From an uncultured Microcaldota archaeon (GTDB taxonomy: Archaea > Micrarchaeota > Micrarchaeia > Micrarchaeales > Micrarchaeaceae), in assembly GCA_903858385.1 (NCBI GenBank), contig CAIOIN010000073.1, forward strand, positions 1 to 11,402: 11,402 nt of DNA, given 5' to 3'. Positions 5,983 through 11,402 of the stretch are shown here, piece after piece. Position numbers and translations under genes: made by a program. How positions within the stretch are numbered: the stretch's first letter is position 1; each line of letters starts with the position of its first letter. The notes under the pieces were generated by a model that saw nothing but the letters and a program-made list of their open reading frames with translations, made no database searches and had not been told where the DNA came from.

Positions 5983-6008
5983 CTATAAAAATATAAAGCT
6001 ATAATAAC
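5983..6008. promoter_or_regulatory. Divergent TATA region between the DPM-like and GT-C-like genes
   Basis: CTATAAAAATATAAAGCTATAATAAC is the only AT-dense tract in the 138-base divergent gap. On the minus strand AGCTTTATATTTTTATAG is a strong BRE/TATA match with a predicted start near 5965. On the plus strand TATAATA near 6000-6006 predicts a start near 6025-6030, before ATG 6049. The 14 bases AAATATAAAGCTAT (5989-6002) recur exactly at 10096-10109, in the promoter of the Nudix-like gene. Confidence 0.55.
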
Positions 6009-6048
6009 TACTACCTGCAATTTGCTCTATCTTTGCCGGCGATTTGAT

Positions 6049-8355
6049 ATGGAAGAACCAACCGAAAAAGCGCACGGATTCGACCTGCATAAACTTGTCG
6101 GCCTGCACGCAAAAAGCCCAAGGGCCGAAGAGCGGAAAGAGGGACACGATCATGCAAATCATAAAAGCGGCATGCCGTCACCGAAGCTGTGCGCTGCGAT
6201 GGCGTTGCTGTACCTTGCAATCGCTTTGGCGCTGTTCTATCCGATAACGCTCAACATGGGCACCGCCGCGCCGGGCTCAGGCGCCGCCCCGTTCCAGAAC
6301 CTGTGGAACATCTGGTGGGTCAACTACGCGCTCTTCAACCTCCACACCAGCGTCTATTTCACCAACCTGTTATTCTGGCCGGTCGGAGCGAGCCTGGTGT
6401 TCCAGACCATGCCGCCGCTGACCGCGCTGCTGTCCGCGCCCTTCCAAGCATTCGGCGTAGTGTTTGCCTATAACACCATATTCATGCTGGGCTTCGCGTT
6501 CTCCGGAATAGCGATGTTCGTTCTCGCTGATTACCTCGTGAGAAACAGATATGCCGCATTCATCGCCGGGCTGGTGTTCGCCTTCAGCGCCTTCCACATA
6601 GCGCAGTCCTACTCAAGCCTAGCTTTCCTATACCTCGGCTGGGTTCCTATCTTCCTGTACTTCACGCTTCGGGTCTTCAGGGAAAAGAGAAATTATTGGA
6701 ACATACTCGGCATGTCTGCCTCTTTCGCGCTGGCGACGCTCATGGGCAGCATAGAGCAGAGCGCAATGCTGATCATACTTCTGATATTACTGACGTTGAT
6801 GTATGTCCTGAACAAGCCGACAAGAAGCCGGATAATCAACAGGGACTTCGCAGTCTCGATGATACTCTTCGCAATCGCCGCTTTCATAATCGGTTCATGG
6901 AACTTCGTTCCAATGATGCTTGCACTGCTCCGGCCCGGCGGATCTACAGCGGCCAACTTGCTGAACACCGCCAAGTACAATGCAATGTGGAGCAGCGACG
7001 CGCTGGCGTTTTTCGTGCCAAGCTTCTACAACGGCATATTTTCGTCGATAAACTCCCTGCCCGGAGTGTACCGTGCGCTGTATGCTGGATACGACATAAG
7101 CGAGCGCGTAGCATACCTGGGCTTCACGGTGCTTGCACTTTCGCTTTACGGGATATTCAAGGACCGAAAAAAGACAATGCCGTGGCTGGTACTGGCCGTA
7201 GTGTTCGGGTGGCTGACCTTGGGTCCATACCTGCAGATCGCGGGCAGCGTGACCCAGATACCCGGGCTGTACTCCCTCTACCACCTCATGCCGCTGCTGA
7301 ACTCGATAAGGGAGCCTGGCAGGTTCAACCTCATGCTCACCATGATGCTTGCGATACTCTCCGCGTTCGGCGTCAAGGCGCTGATCGAAAAATTCGGCCA
7401 TCCAAACGCGAAAAGAATGGCTGCAGGCATTGTCGTCGTACTGTCAATATTGATATTAATAGAAAGCAATGGAATGCCGCTCGGCAACAGCGCCATCGCG
7501 AGCATGAGCTCTACATCCATCGCGCCTTCGCACCTGTACTCCGAGCTGTCGAACCTGACTGGAAACTTCTCGGTGCTGGAGCTTCCTGCACTTGACGCGC
7601 AGACATCCGCAATGGCAACGTACCACACCTCCATAACTCATCAGCCTCTCGTTGGCGGTTATGTGACTAGAGAGAACCTCACGGAGGAGCTGTCGCTTTA
7701 CAACATACCTCTGGCCATACAGTCATCGACCCTTGCAACCTCCGGCGCCGCCAATTTCGAATCGCCGGTGAACGAGAACTTCACCAACCAAACGCTGCTG
7801 TCGCTCTACAACTACAACACCGCGTTCGTCGTAGTGAGAAAAGGCGCATACAATTCGACCACCTTGACCGAGCTGCTTACCTATCTGCTCAAGACGTTCG
7901 GCAACCCGGTTTTCAATGACAATACCACCACGGCATTCTCGTCCACAAAGGCAGTGAACCAGTCGGTATTCAAGAGTTACGTCTCATATCCGATAGTCAC
8001 CGATTGGCAGCAGACCGCAGTACCCTTCAATGGAACCATAACGAGGATGTGGCTGCCCTCCAACCCCGGTGCAATAGCCGTATATGCTCCTTTCGCTGCG
8101 ACGCAGCAGCTGCAGCAGACCATCAACACCACGATAAGCTTCGTTGCCCTGGCAGCCAAGCCGTCTGTTCTATTGATCGAAGCTGAGACCGCTTCAGGCG
8201 CAGCAAAAATAGCCAGCGTCAATGTATCGAGTTCGATGAGGAAATACTCTGTAGACACGGCATTGATATCCGGGCCGCGGGGCAACGTGCTCTTCTTTGT
8301 TGAGGGCCAGACTCTCCCGATATATCTGAGCAACATAACCTTCTCTAGGCGATGA
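6049..8355 (+). CDS. Large GT-C-like membrane protein with extracytoplasmic C-terminal domain (PTPS-related/YfhO-like)
   Basis: Start ATG 6049 has GGCGAT five bases upstream; an in-frame TTG at 6022 lacks this. The 768-residue protein has a charged cytosolic N-terminus (1-45), about 11-13 membrane segments between 48 and 472, and a soluble C-terminal domain (about 475-768). The first external loop (70-95, with FQNLWNIWWVNYAL), FWPVGASLVF at 109-118, the AGLVFAFSAFH block at 173-183, SIREPGRFNL at 419-428 and the HQPLVGGYVTR block at 531-541 are hallmarks of the large GT-C-like membrane protein family related to YfhO/PTPS-related proteins. Such proteins are thought to use polyprenyl-phosphate sugars outside the cell. 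The acidic residue usually found before the WNxWW block is absent here. Twelve N-X-S/T sequons occur after residue 501 and none before. It is not AglB-like, as WWDYG is missing. Confidence 0.82.
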   Translation: MEEPTEKAHGFDLHKLVGLHAKSPRAEERKEGHDHANHKSGMPSPKLCAAMALLYLAIALALFYPITLNMGTAAPGSGAAPFQNLWNIWWVNYALFNLHTSVYFTNLLFWPVGASLVFQTMPPLTALLSAPFQAFGVVFAYNTIFMLGFAFSGIAMFVLADYLVRNRYAAFIAGLVFAFSAFHIAQSYSSLAFLYLGWVPIFLYFTLRVFREKRNYWNILGMSASFALATLMGSIEQSAMLIILLILLTLMYVLNKPTRSRIINRDFAVSMILFAIAAFIIGSWNFVPMMLALLRPGGSTAANLLNTAKYNAMWSSDALAFFVPSFYNGIFSSINSLPGVYRALYAGYDISERVAYLGFTVLALSLYGIFKDRKKTMPWLVLAVVFGWLTLGPYLQIAGSVTQIPGLYSLYHLMPLLNSIREPGRFNLMLTMMLAILSAFGVKALIEKFGHPNAKRMAAGIVVVLSILILIESNGMPLGNSAIASMSSTSIAPSHLYSELSNLTGNFSVLELPALDAQTSAMATYHTSITHQPLVGGYVTRENLTEELSLYNIPLAIQSSTLATSGAANFESPVNENFTNQTLLSLYNYNTAFVVVRKGAYNSTTLTELLTYLLKTFGNPVFNDNTTTAFSSTKAVNQSVFKSYVSYPIVTDWQQTAVPFNGTITRMWLPSNPGAIAVYAPFAATQQLQQTINTTISFVALAAKPSVLLIEAETASGAAKIASVNVSSSMRKYSVDTALISGPRGNVLFFVEGQTLPIYLSNITFSRR
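8348..8353 (+). promoter_or_regulatory. GGCGAT ribosome site overlapping the GT-C stop region
   Basis: GGCGAT lies in the last codons of the GT-C-like gene and ends five bases before the ATG at 8359. The same hexamer and spacing precede ATG 6049. Its overlap with the upstream stop codon (TGA 8353-8355) indicates that the nuclease gene is translated from the same message. Confidence 0.45.
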
Positions 8356-8358
8356 CGT

Positions 8359-9012
8359 ATGCGCGCCACAGTGCTGATGGATCATCGCGAGCGGAATTCC
8401 GAGCTCGCTGCAGCACTAGAGGCCAACGGCGTGGACATAAAATGGGAGACGCTGCCGGTCGGCGATTACATCATATCAGACAGGATATGCATAGAACGGA
8501 AGACCGTCTACGACTTCGAGAGCTCGATGATGTCCGGACGTTTATTTGATCAGATAGACCGGCTGAGCGACAGCTACGAGGTCCCGATGCTGCTCCTTGA
8601 GGGCGACAGGGATACCTTCAGGCTGAAGAGCAAGGTCATAAACGGCGCCATGGCTTCGCTGTACGTCGATTACGGCGTGATAATAATATCGTCGCGCAGC
8701 GCCACTGAATCGGGTGAGATAATTGCAGGCATTGCTAGGCACGAACAGAACGACGAGAAGCGCGAGCCCTCGCTCAAAGGGGCGGCACGGGCCCACACCC
8801 ACGAACAATTCCAGGAGTATATAATAGGCAACCTTCCCGGGGTCGGGCCGAAGCTGGCGAAGGCGATGCTCACAAAGTTCAAGAACGCGCGGAAGATAGC
8901 TGATGCGAGCGTCGAGGAGTTGATGGAGATAGAGAAGATAGGGAAGAAGAAAGCAGAAGCGATACACAACACCTTCAACTCCGAATACAATGCCGAGGAT
9001 GCCTACAACTGA
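8359..9012 (+). CDS. XPF/ERCC4-type structure-specific endonuclease (short, helicase-less form)
   Basis: The 217-residue protein has an ERCC4 nuclease domain (1-130) followed by tandem helix-hairpin-helix motifs (155-205). Catalytic residues are intact: D8 in LMDHRER, then G35-D36 and E46-R47-K48 with D52, matching GDXnERKX3D. The HhH motifs are NLPGVGPKLAKAML (158-171) and IEKIGKKKAEAI (191-202). The short archaeal XPF class lacks the helicase domain found in euryarchaeal Hef and normally acts as a homodimer cutting 3' flaps, forks and nicked structures, often with PCNA. No obvious PIP box is visible at the C-terminus (EYNAEDAYN), so PCNA binding is uncertain. It starts three bases after the GT-C-like gene stop, so the two are co-transcribed despite unrelated functions. 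Its stop is six bases from that of the convergent gene. Confidence 0.93.
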   Translation: MRATVLMDHRERNSELAAALEANGVDIKWETLPVGDYIISDRICIERKTVYDFESSMMSGRLFDQIDRLSDSYEVPMLLLEGDRDTFRLKSKVINGAMASLYVDYGVIIISSRSATESGEIIAGIARHEQNDEKREPSLKGAARAHTHEQFQEYIIGNLPGVGPKLAKAMLTKFKNARKIADASVEELMEIEKIGKKKAEAIHNTFNSEYNAEDAYN

Positions 9013-9018
9013 CGCGCC

Positions 9019-10077
9019 CTAATCCGAAGACCGGAGCAGCTCGTCAAGCGGATGCATGTATCCGTTTGTGCCGAAGCCGAAATCTATGCCGAGATAATGC
9101 ACCATCGTTGCAGTGCTCGGCGCCAGCGGCATGTGCGGATCCAACCCCGCAGATTGCAGATATCCATGCGGCGAACCCCACTCGCCCATCCTTTCTCCGT
9201 TGCAGAACATTATCACTGCCGCGGAATGATCACTGCCGTTCTTGATCTTCCATAGCACGGATTTGCGCTCGGGAACGCCGCCCCTAACCTCATGCTCGGT
9301 TTCGTACCATATGGTCTCCTTCAATCCGCCAATCGGCATCTTCATCACATATGGCTGAAGCATAAAATCGAATATCGAGGCTTCCCTGCATCCGTCCTCC
9401 ACGGGCGAAAAGCCTATCCCGATTGGCACTCCATTGAGATAAAAAGGGGTGTTCATCCTTTCCACGAAAACCTCCGCATGCACGTTGCTTATTGTTACAT
9501 TCCAATCGGCTGCCAGCCTCCCGGAAAGCTTGTTTATCGTCCTATGGACGTGACCATTATACCCTTTCAATTCGGTCTGTGAAAACTGCGGTATCACTAC
9601 CCTGCCCTTGCGATCGATGAACATTACCTCTTCCACCGCCTCTCCAACCAGCGACACAAGCGGGTCAGCGCTGTTGCCTCTTCCTACCAGCGCATCAAGC
9701 GTGTTCGGGTTTGTAGGGGCCTTTTCGTCCCTTCTTACCATGAGCAGATAGCTGCTGCCGTCCTGGGTGACCACTATCGGTGCTGTGCCTCCTGCATAAG
9801 CGACGTCTTTTACCTTTGCATATCCCTTGTCATTCAGTGATTTGGCAAACGACGCAGGGTCAAATCTGACCGGGTCCTTTGCATAATCCGATATCGAAAC
9901 GACTGATTTCGGCGTGAAACTGACGTCCATCCTGCCATTGTTGCTCCTGACCTCTATGTCGGCTAAAACCCTCTTGCCTTCATCGGTCCTGCTGCCGCTC
10001 CGGAGCAGTTCATTCACAGATCCGTAAGAATTAGAAACTTCCTGATGTTTCGAATTAACCGAATTAAAGTTCCCCAT
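9019..10077 (-). CDS. Divergent Nudix-like protein of unknown function
   Basis: The 352-residue soluble protein has a central segment (about 98-165) resembling a Nudix fold: APIVVTQDGSSYLLMVRR strands (99-116), then LVGRGNSADPLVSLVGEAVEEVMFI (130-154), in which E146, E149 and E150 align with the metal-binding glutamates of REUXEE. The Arg is replaced by G145, and the upstream conserved Glu is missing, so the box is degenerate. Residues 1-60 are polar and perhaps disordered at the start. Residues 165-352 hold a further domain with recurrent His/Asp/Glu (GHVHRT, NVHAEVFVERMNT, FGFGTNGYMHPLDEL) that I do not recognise. ATG 10077 has a TATA box about 20-30 bases upstream and no close Shine-Dalgarno site, suggesting a leaderless mRNA. 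It is divergent from a canonical Nudix gene. The coding call is firm; the function is uncertain. Confidence 0.8.
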   Translation of the reverse strand: MGNFNSVNSKHQEVSNSYGSVNELLRSGSRTDEGKRVLADIEVRSNNGRMDVSFTPKSVVSISDYAKDPVRFDPASFAKSLNDKGYAKVKDVAYAGGTAPIVVTQDGSSYLLMVRRDEKAPTNPNTLDALVGRGNSADPLVSLVGEAVEEVMFIDRKGRVVIPQFSQTELKGYNGHVHRTINKLSGRLAADWNVTISNVHAEVFVERMNTPFYLNGVPIGIGFSPVEDGCREASIFDFMLQPYVMKMPIGGLKETIWYETEHEVRGGVPERKSVLWKIKNGSDHSAAVIMFCNGERMGEWGSPHGYLQSAGLDPHMPLAPSTATMVHYLGIDFGFGTNGYMHPLDELLRSSD

Positions 10078-10095
10078 ACTCTATATGACCTTCGT

Positions 10096-10109
10096 AAATA
10101 TAAAGCTAT
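10096..10109 (-). promoter_or_regulatory. TATA element of the Nudix-like gene, identical to that at 5989-6002
   Basis: On the minus strand ATAGCTTTATATTT lies 19-32 bases before ATG 10077, as expected for a leaderless archaeal transcript. The same 14 bases occur in the DPM-like/GT-C divergent promoter, in the same strand orientation. Confidence 0.55.
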
Positions 10110-10177
10110 CTCCGCTGCGGATTTTACCAAAAAGGTTTTTTGCAACAGATTTAAGATTTCGCATCGATAGTTAATGC

Positions 10178-10181
10178 GGTG
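10178..10181 (+). promoter_or_regulatory. Shine-Dalgarno GGTG deciding the GTG start at 10187
   Basis: GGTG ends five bases before GTG 10187. The nearby ATG at 10174 is in a different frame and would not give the Nudix protein. Confidence 0.55.
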
Positions 10182-10186
10182 GATTC

Positions 10187-10615
10187 GTGGAGAGAACACA
10201 GAACATCACAGCGTGTGTCTTCATAAAGAACGACGGGAAGGTACTAATCGCAAAACGTGCGGCAACAAAATCGTTTCTCCCGGGAAAGTACGAGTTGCCC
10301 GGCGGCCATGTGGAATTCGGCGAAACCGCTGAAGAGGCGTTGAAAAGGGAGCTCATCGAAGAGATGAAGGTAGAGATTGATATAGAGATGCCTTTCCACG
10401 CATTCACGTATGTGAGGGACGGCGGGACGACGCACTGCATAGAGGTCGATTATTTTGCGCACCTGAAGGATGGGCAGAAGATAACGATAAATCCCGAAGA
10501 CCATTCTGAGTACAGGTGGATAAGCGAATCGGAGATTGCAAAATATTTTGACAACAACGATGACGAAGCCACTGCCGTAAGAAAAGGCTTTGAGATCCTT
10601 GCAAAGATGAAATAA
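10187..10615 (+). CDS. Nudix hydrolase (MutT-like)
   Basis: The 142-residue protein matches the usual single-domain Nudix length. The Nudix box spans 40-62: G40, E46, then R54-E55-L56-I57-E58-E59, with K61 at the position normally held by glycine. The preceding strands are NITACVFIKNDGKVLIAKRA (6-25) and GKYELPGGH (33-41). Such enzymes hydrolyse nucleoside diphosphates linked to other groups; MutT-type members clean oxidised nucleotide pools, while others act on NDP-sugars or cofactors. The substrate cannot be assigned. The GTG start is chosen for the GGTG ribosome site. It is followed 16 bases later by an AlkA-type DNA glycosylase in the same direction, and that likely operon favours a role in dealing with damaged nucleotides. 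There is no clear TATA box; weak A/T tracts lie at 10126-10158. Confidence 0.92.
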   Translation: MERTQNITACVFIKNDGKVLIAKRAATKSFLPGKYELPGGHVEFGETAEEALKRELIEEMKVEIDIEMPFHAFTYVRDGGTTHCIEVDYFAHLKDGQKITINPEDHSEYRWISESEIAKYFDNNDDEATAVRKGFEILAKMK

Positions 10616-10631
10616 ATTTTGAAGTGGTAGA

Positions 10632-11402
10632 ATGGCAAAACTTTCTTATTCAATCCAATACGAGATAAGGCCAGCCCCACCCTACAATTTCAAGCTAACT
10701 ATCAAGAAGCCTGCTGGCTGGTCTCTGTTCACCAACTTCGAAATATACGAAAAAGGTACAATCTGGACCACGACGCATCTCAACGGCGTTCTCGCCGGCG
10801 TAAAACTAGTCTCGAAGGGCACCACCAAAAATCCAAGAATAATCGCAAAACTTTTCTTCAAGAAAAGACCTGATGGGGCGCAGCTTGCAGTGATGAAGAA
10901 TCTGCTGAACCACAACATCGGCGCTGACGATGATTTGTCTGAGTTCTATCGTTTCGCGGAGAAAGACGGGATACTCAAGCACGCGGTTAAGGACCTTTAT
11001 GGCATGCACAACACCGATTCCAGCACGATATTCCCCGACGCTCTGCTTTCAATATTGCTGCAGATGACCACCCTTAAGCGGAGTAACGAGATGATGAACT
11101 GTATAATCAGCAAGTACGGCGAACTGGCGGAATTCGATGGGAAGAAAATATCTGCATGGCCCACGCCAAAGGATCTTGAAGGCCACGACGCCGAAGAACT
11201 AGCGAGGACGTGCAAACTAGGATATCGAGCAAAGCACATTGCAAAACTTTCAAAGAAACTTGCGAGCGAGAAGTTTCCAACAACAAAAGAACTGGAATCG
11301 CTGAGGCCGGAAGACGCAAAGGAAATGCTTCTTGAATTGCCTGGAATAGGCGACTATTCGGCCGACATAATAAATCCGCACGGCGGTTTCCCGATCGACG
11401 TC
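10632..11402 (+). CDS. AlkA-type DNA-3-methyladenine glycosylase / HhH-GPD protein (3' end cut)
   Basis: From ATG 10632 the frame is open for 257 residues to the window edge. The C-terminal half is HhH-GPD: helices at 132-165 (IFPDALLSILLQMTT), LGYRAKHIAKLSKKL at 196-210, the hairpin LPGIGDYSADII at 236-247, and GGFPIDV at 251-257, where D256 is the expected catalytic aspartate. The hairpin lacks the lysine of OGG1 enzymes, so a monofunctional AlkA-like alkyl-base glycosylase is favoured. The N-terminal 1-100 region is a beta-rich domain as in AlkA/OGG proteins. The enzyme would remove alkylated bases to begin base excision repair. A GTGG sequence about six bases upstream is the ribosome site. 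It lies 16 bases after the Nudix gene, probably in one operon. The last 40-60 residues, with the rest of the domain after the catalytic Asp, lie outside the window. Confidence 0.9.
   Translation, partial: MAKLSYSIQYEIRPAPPYNFKLTIKKPAGWSLFTNFEIYEKGTIWTTTHLNGVLAGVKLVSKGTTKNPRIIAKLFFKKRPDGAQLAVMKNLLNHNIGADDDLSEFYRFAEKDGILKHAVKDLYGMHNTDSSTIFPDALLSILLQMTTLKRSNEMMNCIISKYGELAEFDGKKISAWPTPKDLEGHDAEELARTCKLGYRAKHIAKLSKKLASEKFPTTKELESLRPEDAKEMLLELPGIGDYSADIINPHGGFPIDV

Noticed and set aside
6696..7595. Long open frames (up to 299 codons) overlapping the GT-C-like gene on both strands
   Set aside because: They are Arg/His/Pro-rich translations typical of off-frame readings of a GC-rich gene, match no family and lie fully inside a gene with clear domain signatures.
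6049..8355. The GT-C-like protein as the oligosaccharyltransferase AglB
   Set aside because: The C-terminal domain has no WWDYG motif, and the conserved blocks fit the YfhO/PTPS-related group. The WW at 89-90 is in the first external loop, not the catalytic domain.
1..11402. CRISPR array, tRNA/rRNA genes, prophage or toxin-antitoxin pairs
   Set aside because: No spaced direct repeats, no cloverleaf with TTCRA-type arm and no phage or toxin families were seen; all gaps are under 150 bases.

Overview
The window is archaeal. The clearest marker is the N-terminal part of an archaeal-type RNA polymerase subunit Rpo3 (subunit D) at the left edge. Other archaeal signs are a helicase-less XPF/ERCC4 nuclease, an AbrB-PhoU regulator, TATA-box promoters with apparently leaderless mRNAs, and Shine-Dalgarno sites of the GGTG/GGCGAT type paired with many GTG and TTG starts. 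Genes are densely packed, base composition is moderate in G+C, and AGG/AGA/ATA codons are frequent. The gene set would fit a DPANN-type lineage such as Micrarchaeota, but that placement is an impression from protein style and is low confidence.

Layout, left to right. Positions 1-357 (-) hold the start of rpo3. Divergent from it are an unrecognised 200-residue protein (434-1036, +) and a 65-residue two-helix membrane protein (1079-1276, +). A convergent gap at 1277-1384 contains a tight cluster of three potential hairpins. Next come an AbrB-PhoU regulator (1385-2260, -) and an RNA 2',3'-cyclic phosphodiesterase ThpR (2334-2903, -), each with its own promoter.

The centre (2977-8355) is a glycan-assembly block. 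It has a GT2 glycosyltransferase (2977-3639, +) and a facing two-gene operon of a dolichol-phosphate-mannose-synthase-like GT2 plus a Wzx/MVF-type flippase (5910 down to 3640, -). Divergent from that operon is a 768-residue multi-spanning GT-C-like protein (6049-8355, +) whose extracytoplasmic C-terminal domain carries twelve N-glycosylation sequons. A coherent reading is that the GT2 enzymes load lipid carriers on the cytosolic face, the flippase moves a lipid-linked glycan outward, and the GT-C-like protein acts, or once acted, with a polyprenyl-phosphate sugar outside. The substrates cannot be read from sequence.

The right part (8359-11402) is largely DNA repair and nucleotide housekeeping: the XPF-type nuclease three bases after the GT-C gene, a divergent Nudix-like protein of unknown role on the minus strand, then a canonical Nudix hydrolase followed by an AlkA-type DNA glycosylase cut by the window edge.

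All intergenic gaps are shorter than 150 bases. I saw no tRNA, rRNA, CRISPR array, intact insertion sequence or phage gene. No clearly new multi-gene system is evident. The best leads are the sequon-packed GT-C-like protein, the hairpin cluster at 1287-1330, the divergent Nudix-like protein and the unknown gene next to rpo3.
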